Of a stretch of DNA of 64,000 nt, positions 8,143 to 15,190 are shown piece by piece. How positions within the stretch are numbered: the first letter of the stretch is position 1; each line of letters begins with the position of its first letter. The DNA comes from JAEUJM01 sp044221555 (GTDB lineage: Bacteria > Actinomycetota > Acidimicrobiia > Acidimicrobiales > DATDAH01). The notes beneath the pieces are model-generated. The model was not told where the DNA came from, did not search any database, and saw only the letters and a program-made list of their open reading frames with translations. The DNA lies in contig JBGAOY010000017.1 of NCBI GenBank assembly GCA_044221555.1, positions 25,934 to 89,933 of the forward strand, read 5' to 3'. A program made the translations under genes and the position numbers.

Positions 8143-8924
8143 TCGTGCCCCGCCGGTTCCACGGGGCGACCCAGGAAGTCGTCGGTGATGCTCAGGCGCA
8201 CTCGCTCGGCGGGACCGTCGATCCCGCCGAACTCCGCCACCTTGTCCTGGTAGTAGGTGCTGCGGAAGTCGCCCGCCGACGCCGCGTTGTAGGTGAGGTA
8301 CAGCGCGCGCCGGCCGGTGGCCGTGGTGTTGGTGTCGCTGTAGTGCGGCGCGTAGGAGTCGAACCACAGCAGGTCGCCGGGGGCCAGCTCGACCGGCTGC
8401 CACTCGAGCTCGGCGACCACCGCCGCGCTGAGGCCTCTCAGGCCGTCCATCGCCAGCAACCCCCGGTCGTGGCCCCGCGCCACCCACAGGCAGCCGCTGG
8501 CCCTCGTGGCGGGGTCGACGGGGATCATCACGCTCACGTGGTGGTCGACGAAGCGGTAGGCCGGCGCGTCCTGGTGCGGGGCGAAGCCACCGCCACCGGG
8601 CTGCTTGTAGTTGATCTTCTCCTTGTAGAGCACCGCAGGCTCGCCGAACAGCTCGCCGGCCAACTCGGGGACCAGGCCCTCGGTGAGCAGTGCCCGGAGG
8701 CCGCTGTGGTGGTCGATGAGATCCTCGCTGCGAGCGATGGTGGGACCGGCGTCGGTCTGCTCGAAGTGGTGAAGGCCGGGGCCGTCGGATCGGCCCCAGG
8801 CCGCGACCTCGTCGACCCAACCACGGATCTCGTCGACCTGTTCGGCGGTGAGGGCGCCCTGCAGCAACAGGTAGCCGTCACGGGCCCAGGCCGCTCGCTG
8901 TTCGTGGTTCAACCGCATCGCCAC
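8139..8924 (-). CDS. Phytanoyl-CoA dioxygenase-family Fe(II)/2OG enzyme, PhnY-like
   Basis: This is a 261-residue double-stranded beta-helix oxygenase. Its facial triad is visible as His117-x-Asp119 (GFAPHQDAPAYRF) and His194 (YAPHYSDTN). Arg205 or Arg206 is placed to bind 2-oxoglutarate. The stretch LYKEKINYKQPGGGG just before the triad is strongly reminiscent of PhnY and TmpA, the alpha-hydroxylases of aminoethylphosphonates. The downstream, overlapping HD gene is of PhnZ type, so the pair would hydroxylate and then oxidatively cleave a C-P bond. No phosphonate transporter or regulator is nearby. A plain phytanoyl-CoA-like role cannot be excluded from sequence alone. Confidence 0.85.
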   Translation of the reverse strand: MAMRLNHEQRAAWARDGYLLLQGALTAEQVDEIRGWVDEVAAWGRSDGPGLHHFEQTDAGPTIARSEDLIDHHSGLRALLTEGLVPELAGELFGEPAVLYKEKINYKQPGGGGFAPHQDAPAYRFVDHHVSVMIPVDPATRASGCLWVARGHDRGLLAMDGLRGLSAAVVAELEWQPVELAPGDLLWFDSYAPHYSDTNTTATGRRALYLTYNAASAGDFRSTYYQDKVAEFGGIDGPAERVRLSITDDFLGRPVEPAGHE

Positions 8925-9003
8925 ACCACCGTTCCCGTCGTCGCGCCGTCCGCTCCGATCACGCTACCGAGCAACGGTCTCGGTCCCGTCCGGGCGCCTT
9001 CGC

Positions 9004-9831
9004 TCAGCCCCGGGCGAGGATCTCACCGTGCAGGACGGCGAAGAAGGCGTCGGGTGCGGCGGCCCACGCCCGGAACGCCTCGGCCAGCTCGGCCAGCTCG
9101 GCGGCGTCGGCCAGGCCGTACTCCACGGCCTGGGTGGCGAACGCGGACTGGGTGACCCGGTCGGCCCAGAGCGATCCCCACCAGTCGCGGCTCTCCGGAT
9201 CGGCGAAGGTCCACGTGGAGGTCGACGACGTGATGTCGGTGAAGCCGGCCACCCCGGCCCACCCGAGCAGGAAGCGCCCGGCATCGGCCTCGGCGCCGTT
9301 GCGCCGGGTGATCTGGTGGTACAGGTCGAGCCAGCGGTCGAGGCGAGGGTCGAGCGGCGCCCACACCATGGCCGCGTAGTCGCTGTCCCGGACCGCCACC
9401 ACACCGTCGGGACGCACCACCCGCCGCAGCTCGCGGAGGGCGGCCACCGGGTCGCTGAGGTGCTGCAGCACCTGGTGGGCATGCACCACGTCGAACGAGT
9501 CGTCGGGCTCGTCGAGCGCGTAGACGTCGCCCACCCGGAACGTGACCGCCGTGTCGGCGCCGGCGTCGGCCCGGGCGGTGGCGATCACGTCGGCCGATGC
9601 GTCGACACCCACCACCCGCCCGGGACGGACCCGTGCCGCGAGGTCTCGGGTGATGTTGCCCGGACCGCAGCCCACGTCGAGCAGATCGAGGCCGGGGGTG
9701 AGGTGTGCCAGCAGGTACCCCGCCGAGTTCTCGGCGGTGCGCCACCGGTGGCTGCGCAGCACGCTCTCGTGGTGGCCGTGGGTGTACGTGTCGGCGGGAG
9801 TGTCCGTCATCGAGGGCCACTGTGTCATCAC
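9004..9831 (-). CDS. SAM-dependent class I methyltransferase
   Basis: The 275 residues include motif I LLDVGCGPGNI (residues 50-60), an acidic end of strand 2 (VVGVDASADVI), DVYALDEPDDSFDVVHAHQ for motif II, and LRELRRVVRPDGVVAV for motif III. This is the usual UbiE/COQ5-like order. The C-terminal part, with aromatic residues and WGSLWADRV, would hold the substrate site. A second ATG at 9810 (MTDTPADTY) is an equally good start; neither has a clear ribosome site. The upstream region is shared with the divergent ferric-reductase-like operon. The substrate is unknown. Confidence 0.88.
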   Translation of the reverse strand: MMTQWPSMTDTPADTYTHGHHESVLRSHRWRTAENSAGYLLAHLTPGLDLLDVGCGPGNITRDLAARVRPGRVVGVDASADVIATARADAGADTAVTFRVGDVYALDEPDDSFDVVHAHQVLQHLSDPVAALRELRRVVRPDGVVAVRDSDYAAMVWAPLDPRLDRWLDLYHQITRRNGAEADAGRFLLGWAGVAGFTDITSSTSTWTFADPESRDWWGSLWADRVTQSAFATQAVEYGLADAAELAELAEAFRAWAAAPDAFFAVLHGEILARG

Positions 9832-9836
9832 GCGGG

Positions 9837-9880
9837 TTCGGAGGGAACTCTGAGGGACCTTTCAGCGTCCTTTAAGCGGT
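9837..9880 (+). promoter_or_regulatory. Four 11-bp direct repeats, likely response-regulator operator
   Basis: Four consecutive 11-base units start at 9837, 9848, 9859 and 9870: TTCGGAGGGAA, CTCTGAGGGAC, CTTTCAGCGTC and CTTTAAGCGGT. An 11-base direct-repeat period is the signature of OmpR/PhoB-type response regulators. The row ends 18 bases before GTG 9899. A very similar four-unit row precedes the DyP peroxidase at 27382. Confidence 0.6.
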
Positions 9881-9898
9881 GGGCGTCAAGGTGACCTC

Positions 9899-10300
9899 GT
9901 GACCGACACCGACCCCCGTTCCCGCAACAACCCCGGACCGGACGGCGCGGCCAGGCAAGCGCCCGCCCACCGGGCCCGCCGGATCGCCGCCGCCGTCAGC
10001 GCCGGTGCGTTCGCGGGCATCGGCGTGGGCCTGGTCGTGGCCAACATGGCCGACGACGCATCGTCGACGCCTGCCACCCCGGTGGTGGCGGACGGGGCCG
10101 GCCCCGCGCAGCAACAGCCCTTCGCCCCATCGGACGGATTCGGCGGCACCGACCAGTTCGGTGGGGCCGACCAGTTCGGCGGCACGGACCAGTTCGGCGG
10201 CACGGACCAGTTCTCGAGCCCTGACGACCAGTTCGGCGGCGCCACCCCGGCGCCGTTCGGCGGTCAGACGTCACCCGACACGAACAGCGGAGGATCGTGA
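9899..10300 (+). CDS. Small membrane protein with FGGTDQ repeats
   Basis: The 133-residue protein starts at GTG 9899 behind AAGGTGA. A charged N terminus (about 26 residues) precedes one hydrophobic segment, IAAAVSAGAFAGIGVGLVVA. After this come a Pro/Thr/Ala linker and a Gly/Phe/Gln-rich tail with four perfect-length FGG(T/A)DQ hexapeptides. The stop overlaps the start of the next gene (TGATG), so it is translationally coupled to the bis-heme membrane protein. The tail would lie outside the cell if the positive end stays inside. No family recognised. A partner or assembly factor for the heme protein is a reasonable guess. Confidence 0.75.
   Translation: MTDTDPRSRNNPGPDGAARQAPAHRARRIAAAVSAGAFAGIGVGLVVANMADDASSTPATPVVADGAGPAQQQPFAPSDGFGGTDQFGGADQFGGTDQFGGTDQFSSPDDQFGGATPAPFGGQTSPDTNSGGS
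10139..10210. repeat. 18-bp tandem repeat (four units) encoding FGGTDQ
   Basis: Four in-frame 18-base units, beginning at each TTC codon, encode FGGTDQ, FGGADQ, FGGTDQ and FGGTDQ. The last two units are identical at DNA level, so the array may vary in copy number between strains. Confidence 0.85.
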
Positions 10301-11169
10301 TGGACCAGCTGTGGTGGTACGTGGCCCGGTCGGCCGGCATCGTCTCGTGGGGCCTGCTGGCCGCCAGCGTGCTGTGGGGCCTGGCCCTGTCGACCAAGGT
10401 GTTCGGCAAGCGCCCCCGCCCCAACTGGCTGCTCGACCTGCACCAGTGGCTCGGCACCCTCACGATGGTCTTCATCGGGGTCCACATCGCCGGCCTCGTG
10501 CTGGACAACTACACCCACTTCGGCCTGAGCGATGTGCTCGTGCCCTTCGCCTCGGACTGGGACCCGTCGGCAGTGGCGTGGGGTGTGGTGGCGTTCTACC
10601 TGCTGCTGGCCGTCGAGGGCACCGCCCTGGCCCGACGGTGGCTGCCCAAGAAGGTGTGGCGCAGCGTGCACTACCTGAGCTTCCCGGTGTTCGTGCTGGC
10701 CACCGTGCACGGCGTGGCCGCCGGCACCGACGCCACCACCACGTTCGCGGTCGCCACGGTGGTCGTCGTGGTGGCCATGGTGGCCATGCTCTCGTTCGTC
10801 CGCCTCGACCAGGCCGCCCGCCAGGCCGACCTGGCCGCCCAGGGTCAGGGGGGCGCCGGCGTCCCTGCCAGGCCGCCGGCACCGGTCCGGGCCCCGCAAC
10901 CCGCGAGCCGGGTCCCGGTGGCGCCGCCTGCCCCACCCGTGAGGCCGCTGTCGGCACCACCGGCACCACCAGCACCACCACGACCACCGGTCCCGCCACG
11001 ACCACCGGCCCCGCCACGGCTGCCGTCGGCGCCACGCCCGTCCCCCGAGGTGGTGCTGCACCCGGTGGGGCAGGCGCCGGCCCCGCCGCCGCTGTCCTCC
11101 GAGGTCGTCCTCCACCCGGTGGGCCAGGCGCCGGCCGTCTCGGCGCCACCGGGCCGGCCCCGGACCTGA
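10300..11169 (+). CDS. Ferric reductase-like bis-heme membrane protein with proline-rich tail
   Basis: ATG 10300 has GGAGG six bases upstream and overlaps the previous stop. The 289 residues begin with about five transmembrane helices (roughly 10-30, 50-68, 92-110, 125-141, 148-166). Four histidines, His48/His62 and His124/His137, sit 14 and 13 residues apart on two helices, the classic bis-heme arrangement of the ferric reductase/YedZ fold. No FAD or NAD domain follows. Instead there is a cytoplasmic or external tail very rich in Pro and Ala, with EVVLHPVGQAPA present twice. The protein likely moves electrons across the membrane; donor and acceptor are unknown. Upstream 11-bp repeats suggest two-component control. 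Confidence 0.85.
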   Translation: MDQLWWYVARSAGIVSWGLLAASVLWGLALSTKVFGKRPRPNWLLDLHQWLGTLTMVFIGVHIAGLVLDNYTHFGLSDVLVPFASDWDPSAVAWGVVAFYLLLAVEGTALARRWLPKKVWRSVHYLSFPVFVLATVHGVAAGTDATTTFAVATVVVVVAMVAMLSFVRLDQAARQADLAAQGQGGAGVPARPPAPVRAPQPASRVPVAPPAPPVRPLSAPPAPPAPPRPPVPPRPPAPPRLPSAPRPSPEVVLHPVGQAPAPPPLSSEVVLHPVGQAPAVSAPPGRPRT

Positions 11170-11238
11170 TCCGACGGGAGGGCCCGATCCGACCGGATGC
11201 GGCGATCCGACCGGATGCGCCGATTCGAGCGGGGTGGG
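11167..11238. repeat. 18-bp tandem repeat after the ferric reductase-like gene
   Basis: Four 18-base units start at 11167, 11185, 11203 and 11221. The second and third differ only in their last base (CGATCCGACCGGATGCGG and ..CGC); the first and fourth are decayed. It spans the stop codon and the gap to the convergent PIG-L gene. No obvious hairpin terminator. Confidence 0.7.
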
Positions 11239-11341
11239 TCTGATCGGACCGGGCGATCGGACGCCTGCAACACGAGCGTTCCCGGACCGTCGGTGTCGAC
11301 GCGGGTGACGCCGGTGACGCAGGTGACGCGGGGCGGGCCCG

Positions 11342-12088
11342 TCAGCCGGTGTGGCAGGTGAAGAAGGCCTCGGCCCGGCGGCCCTCGGGCAGGCCGCCCT
11401 CGGCCGCGGTGGCCGCGGTCCAGCCGCCGAGCAGCGTGTCGAGGTCGACGTGGCTCGTCTGGCTGGCGTGGGCGCGCAGCGCGGCCAGCTTGCGGTCGAA
11501 GGTGTCGGTGATGTCCACGTAGCGGTTGGCCTGCGGGTGGGCGAACACCCAGACCTCCCGCACGGTGTGGGCCCCGAGGCCGCCACGGGCGAGTTCGGGG
11601 TGGGCGTACGGGTTGCGGGCGTCGGGGTACACCGCCCGAAGGGTGGCCTCGCCGGCGGCCAGGTGATCGGGATGGCTGGCGAACACCCGGTCCCAGCGGC
11701 GCTCGGGCGACTGGCACAGCACCACCTCGGGCTCGAGCTCCCGGATGACACGCGACAGGTCGCGGCGCAGGTCGAGCGTGACCTCGAGGCGCCCGTCCGC
11801 GTAGCCGAGGAAGTGCACGTCGTCGGCGCGCACGCCGACGGCCTCGGCCGCGGCACGCTGCTCGTCGCGGCGCAGGGCACCGACGTCGGCGCGGTCCACG
11901 CCGTCGGGCGCCTCACCGGCGTCGCCGTCGGTGACGATGCAGTAGCTCACGTCGGTGCCCGCGTCCCGAAGGCGGGCCACGGTGCCGGAGGCGCCGAAGT
12001 CGACGTCATCCGGGTGGGCCGACACCACCAGCGCCCGCTTGGGCACCTCCGGCTCGGCGTTCAGGTCCATGCCCGTGATCGTGATCAT
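11342..12088 (-). CDS. PIG-L family deacetylase
   Basis: The 248 residues carry the zinc motif AHPDD (residues 24-28) and the distal ASHPDHLAAGEA block that supplies the third ligand, as in LmbE/MshB/Mca proteins. These hydrolyse N-acetyl groups of sugars, or mycothiol S-conjugate amides. YCIVTDGDAGEAP and FLGYADGRLE are also typical of the actinobacterial group. A TAGCCT hexamer eight bases before ATG 12088 supports this start and a leaderless transcript; ATG 12070 is the alternative. MshB versus Mca versus another deacetylase cannot be decided from sequence alone. Confidence 0.88.
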   Translation of the reverse strand: MITITGMDLNAEPEVPKRALVVSAHPDDVDFGASGTVARLRDAGTDVSYCIVTDGDAGEAPDGVDRADVGALRRDEQRAAAEAVGVRADDVHFLGYADGRLEVTLDLRRDLSRVIRELEPEVVLCQSPERRWDRVFASHPDHLAAGEATLRAVYPDARNPYAHPELARGGLGAHTVREVWVFAHPQANRYVDITDTFDRKLAALRAHASQTSHVDLDTLLGGWTAATAAEGGLPEGRRAEAFFTCHTG

Positions 12089-12146
12089 CGGGGTCCAGGC
12101 TACGGACCGGCCCGCGTCGGGCCTCGCGCCGGCCTCGGATCAGACA

Positions 12147-12347
12147 TCACTCGCCGGAGCTCGCGAACGCGTCGAGGTCGACCCGCACCTCTCGGTGCAC
12201 CTTCACCACCAGCAGCTGGGCGGCTGCACGCCGAAGTCGGTCACGTCGAGCTCGGTGTGCCCGGTGAGGTGCAGGCCGCCGTCGCCGCCGGTGACCGACA
12301 GCTCGCCCGTGATCCGGCGGGTGACGCCGTGGAAGGTGAGGTCGCCC
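12147..12347 (-). pseudogene. Remnant of a YceI-family protein with a frameshift
   Basis: On the minus strand one frame encodes GDLTFHGVTRRITGEL and then HTELDVTDFGVQPPS. A different frame continues LLVVKVHREVRVDLD to a stop at 12147. This is the conserved C-terminal third of YceI lipocalin-like proteins, broken by one missing base in the Pro-Pro-Ser region (about 12220). The N-terminal two thirds are absent; the preceding bases run straight into the copper-protein stop codon. It is therefore a truncated and frameshifted relic. Intact YceI proteins bind isoprenoid-type lipids in the periplasm. Confidence 0.75.
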
Positions 12348-12447
12348 GGGCACCACGCGCGAGCGGGTCGACCGCCCGGTTGCCCGGTGCGGCCGACCCG
12401 CTGGTGGGAGTGGGCCGCCGTCCCCCGCGGCCCACCCGGTGTGGTGT

Positions 12448-13857
12448 TCAGTGGCCGGCCCCGGCCGGCATCTCGACGTCGCCGGCCTGGAAGAGTCCGA
12501 GTGCCCCGAGGCCCACGTTGGCGAACTTGTGGGTCACCATGGGGTAGAACCCGTCCTCGGCGAAGCTGAACTCCACGAACCCGCCCTGCGCCGGCTGCAG
12601 GTCGAGCACCTGCGAGCCGCCGTGGGTGGCGTCGGGCTGCAACTGGTAGTGGCCTTCCTTCCACACCGTGTCGAACACGGTGCCGACGATGTGGAACGCC
12701 GAGTTCTCGTTGGGGCCGTCGTCGATGACCCACACCCGGATGCGCTCGTCGGCCTCGACGCGGATCGGGGAGAACTTGTACTGGTTGTAGTACCCGTTGA
12801 ACACCACGGCGTCCCAGTCGGCGTCCATCATCTTGGTGAGGTCGCCGGGCTGGCCCTGCTCGCCCAGGTACAGCTCGGACTGCACCACCACGTACTCGTG
12901 GTCGACGGCGGGCAGGTTCGGCGGGTCGATGATGATGGCGCCGTACATGCCGTTGCCGATGTGGTTCAGTGCGGGGGCGGTACCGCAGTGGTACATGAAG
13001 GCGCCGGCGTAGTCGGCCCGGTACTGGTAGACGAGCGACTCACCCGGCTCGATCGTGCGCATCTCGTCGTCCCAGGCCACCCGGCTGGCGTGGAAGTCGA
13101 TCGAGTGGCCCATCGAGCCGTCGTTCACCAGGGTGATGGTGAACAGGTCGCCCACGTGCCCACGGAGGATCGGGCCACCCATCCGAGGCGTCCCCTGGTC
13201 GTTGCCGTCGCCCTCGACGAAGGTCCAGGCCTGCTGGGTGACGCCGGGGGCCACCTCGACCTCGGCCTCCACCGCGTGCAGGGTGATCTCGTGCTCGGTG
13301 GCCCCGTCCGCGGGCTCGAGGGTCGGGTCGAAGGCCTCCCAGTCCGCCTCGGGCGTGGCCGCGGGATCGATCGTGGCGCCTGTCGGCGCGGCCGCGGCCG
13401 TGGCGGTGCTGTCGCCGGCGGACCCGCCGGTGACCATGATCATCATCTCCATGCCGGCCTCACGGTGTCCGGGCACGGTGCACCAGGCGGAGGTGGCTGC
13501 GTCGATCACGCCGAGGCTGACGCCCTCGACGGTGGCGCCGGGATCGAGCATGTCGGTGCCCTCGGTGCCGTCGACCTTGAGGTCGTGGGCCATGGTGCCG
13601 TCGTTGGTCACGTTCACGATGAGCTCGGTGCCCGGGTCCACCTCGATGTGCGCCGGGTCGATGGCGAACTCGGTGAGGGTCACGTCCACGGTCTGGCTGG
13701 TGCCGGCCCCGGACGCGGCCGCGGCCGTGCCGGTGCCGTCGGGGCGGCTGACGAGGGCGACGATGCCCATCGCCAGCGCGAGCACCGCCAGCACCGAGAC
13801 GACGGCGAACCAGCCGGCGTCGGAGCGGGGTGGCGGGCGATCGGTGTCGGATGTCAT
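12448..13857 (-). CDS. NirK-like multicopper protein with extra N-terminal cupredoxin
   Basis: The 469 residues open with an uncleaved or signal helix (FAVVSVLAVLALAMGIVALV). A plastocyanin-like domain follows (about 50-150) with its own TSAWCTVPGHREAGM copper site. Then come two cupredoxin domains of the nitrite reductase type. GHSIDFHA matches the Asp-x-His pair of the NirK type 2 site, MYHCGTAPALNHIGNGMYG supplies the type 1 Cys, His and Met, and SAFHIVG in the last domain supplies the third type 2 histidine. It acts outside the membrane, as a copper nitrite reductase or related oxidase. GGAGGA precedes ATG 13857, and a strong dyad lies 21-47 bases upstream. Confidence 0.85.
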   Translation of the reverse strand: MTSDTDRPPPRSDAGWFAVVSVLAVLALAMGIVALVSRPDGTGTAAAASGAGTSQTVDVTLTEFAIDPAHIEVDPGTELIVNVTNDGTMAHDLKVDGTEGTDMLDPGATVEGVSLGVIDAATSAWCTVPGHREAGMEMMIMVTGGSAGDSTATAAAAPTGATIDPAATPEADWEAFDPTLEPADGATEHEITLHAVEAEVEVAPGVTQQAWTFVEGDGNDQGTPRMGGPILRGHVGDLFTITLVNDGSMGHSIDFHASRVAWDDEMRTIEPGESLVYQYRADYAGAFMYHCGTAPALNHIGNGMYGAIIIDPPNLPAVDHEYVVVQSELYLGEQGQPGDLTKMMDADWDAVVFNGYYNQYKFSPIRVEADERIRVWVIDDGPNENSAFHIVGTVFDTVWKEGHYQLQPDATHGGSQVLDLQPAQGGFVEFSFAEDGFYPMVTHKFANVGLGALGLFQAGDVEMPAGAGH

Positions 13858-13877
13858 GAGGTCCTCCTCAGTCCCTA

Positions 13878-13904
13878 AGTTCTATAGTCAGAGACTAAAG
13901 AACT
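13878..13904. promoter_or_regulatory. 12-3-12 inverted repeat operator upstream of the NirK-like gene
   Basis: On the plus strand AGTTCTATAGTC (13878-13889), spacer AGA, then GACTAAAGAACT (13893-13904). The arms pair at 11 of 12 positions and the symmetry continues into CCT/AGG flanks. It is AT-rich against a GC-rich background and sits right at the expected promoter of the minus-strand copper gene. The geometry resembles Rrf2-family (IscR/NsrR/RsrR) operators; no such regulator is in the window. Confidence 0.75.
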
Positions 13905-13936
13905 AGGCCGGGACGGGTTAGGGCCGTTGGTCCCTT

Positions 13937-14416
13937 TCAACTCCCTCGGCGAACGACCTCGGGGTCGGGTGCGGTGTCGCCGAGCAGGTAGCGGGGGCCG
14001 CTGCCGAGGGTGCGGGCCCGATCGTCGGGGTTGTAGAGGGCGCAGCGGTCGAGCGAGAGGCAGCCGCAGCCGATGCACGAATCGAGCTCGTCGCGCAGCC
14101 CTTCGAGCAGTGCGATGCGCTCGTCGAGCAGTGGGCGCCACGAGGCGGAGAGCCGCGACCACTCCTCACCCATCGGGCCGGCGTTCGCGGGCAGCGTGTC
14201 GAGCGCCTCGCCGATCTCGGCCAGGGTCAGGCCCACCCGCTGTGCCACCGAGATGAACGCCAGCCGTCGCAGGACGTCGCGGTGGTAGCGGCGCTGACCG
14301 CCGTCGGTGCGCTCGGCGGTGATCAGGCCCCGGTCCTCGTAGAACCGCAGGGCCGAGACGGCCAGCCCGGAGCGCTCGGCGACGGCGCCGATCGACAGCT
14401 CCTCGTTCGTGGTCAC
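13937..14416 (-). CDS. soxR: SoxR redox-sensing MerR-family regulator
   Basis: The 159 residues start LSIGAVAERSGLAVSALRFY, the MerR winged-helix opening. A long dimerisation helix follows, then SCIGCGCLSLDRCALYNPDD. This Cys-x2-Cys-x-Cys-x5-Cys cluster is the [2Fe-2S] site of SoxR. It senses redox-cycling compounds or nitric oxide and activates target promoters. I prefer GTG 14416; GTG 14443 would overlap the cyclase gene by 11 bases. The next gene downstream on the same strand, 80 bases away, encodes the NirK-like protein, which has its own operator. Actinobacterial SoxR proteins usually answer to endogenous redox metabolites. Confidence 0.92.
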   Translation of the reverse strand: MTTNEELSIGAVAERSGLAVSALRFYEDRGLITAERTDGGQRRYHRDVLRRLAFISVAQRVGLTLAEIGEALDTLPANAGPMGEEWSRLSASWRPLLDERIALLEGLRDELDSCIGCGCLSLDRCALYNPDDRARTLGSGPRYLLGDTAPDPEVVRRGS

Positions 14417-14417
14417 G

Positions 14418-14429
14418 AACCTCGAGGTT
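14418..14429. promoter_or_regulatory. Perfect 12-bp palindrome at the soxR start
   Basis: AACCTCGAGGTT at 14418-14429 ends one base before the GTG start of soxR, and an imperfect dyad (GTTCGTG..CACGAAC, 14405-14420) overlaps the start itself. It could be a SoxR self-regulation site, since SoxR boxes are CCTC/GAGG-flanked dyads, but the inner bases differ from the enteric box. Confidence 0.35.
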
Positions 14430-14432
14430 ACT

Positions 14433-15134
14433 TCAGCTCTCACCGGCGTCAGAGGCGACGTCGGCGACGACCGCGTACGCCCGTACGGGGAACGTGCCCA
14501 TGCCGGCCACCAGGGGCGGGGCGGCGTGGAAGCGGAAGCCCGACGGCGGCAGGGACTCGAGGCCCCGCAGGTGCTCGACGATCGGGATCCCCGCGTCCAG
14601 CAAGGCGGTGTGCACCGGCCGCTCGCCCCCCGAGTCGGGACCGATGTCGTCGATGTTCACCGAGTCGATGCCCGCCAGGGCGACCCCCTGGTCGACGAGT
14701 GCCCGGCCCAGGTCTGCGGTGACGAAGGGCGCAGCGACGGCGTAGGCGTCGGTCTCCCAGTGCCGGTCCCAGCCGGTGCGGAACAGCACGGCCCGCCCGG
14801 CCACGTCGGTGCCGTCGAGCAGGTCGACGTCGAGCGCCCGCGTGGCGAGGCCGGAGGCGTCGATCAGCACGCCCTCGAGGTCGGCGAGGCGCTCGAGGCC
14901 CACCATCGACAGGTCGTCACCGCCCTCGAAGCGGTGGAACGGCGTGTCCAGGTAGGTGCCGGTGTTGGACACCATCGTGATGCGCCCGATCTGGAAGGTG
15001 GTGCCGTCGGCGTAGTTGGCCACCGCGTCGGCCCGGCTGAGGTGGTCGCTGATCTCTGGTCCCGGCAGGCCGGGATAGGTGACCATGCCGTCACGGATCG
15101 GGTGGCTCAGCTCCACCAACCGTCGCTCGCCCAC
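14433..15134 (-). CDS. Cyclase-family protein (kynurenine formamidase fold) with altered metal motif
   Basis: This 233-residue protein starts at GTG 15134 after GAGGAGG. It has the family opening LVELSHPIRDGMVTYPGLPGP and the distal GERPVHTALLDAGIPIVEHL. The usual metal signature His-x-Gly-Thr-His-x-Asp-x-Pro-x-His reads here as NTGTYLDTPFH, so both leading histidines are replaced (Asn, Tyr) while Asp and the last His remain. Family members hydrolyse N-formylkynurenine, cyclic amides or esters using Zn or Mn. The substitutions point to a different metal set or a different reaction. It lies upstream of soxR in the same direction. Confidence 0.82.
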   Translation of the reverse strand: MGERRLVELSHPIRDGMVTYPGLPGPEISDHLSRADAVANYADGTTFQIGRITMVSNTGTYLDTPFHRFEGGDDLSMVGLERLADLEGVLIDASGLATRALDVDLLDGTDVAGRAVLFRTGWDRHWETDAYAVAAPFVTADLGRALVDQGVALAGIDSVNIDDIGPDSGGERPVHTALLDAGIPIVEHLRGLESLPPSGFRFHAAPPLVAGMGTFPVRAYAVVADVASDAGES

Positions 15135-15190
15135 GGGGTGCCTCCTCGCTCGTGCTCATCGGTCGTGGCCAGTGGCCGGCGGGTGGTTGC

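Noticed and set aside
14405..14420. GTTCGTG..CACGAAC considered as a second LexA box
   Set aside because: The half sites are in the opposite order to CGAAC-N4-GTTCG, so it does not fit LexA.
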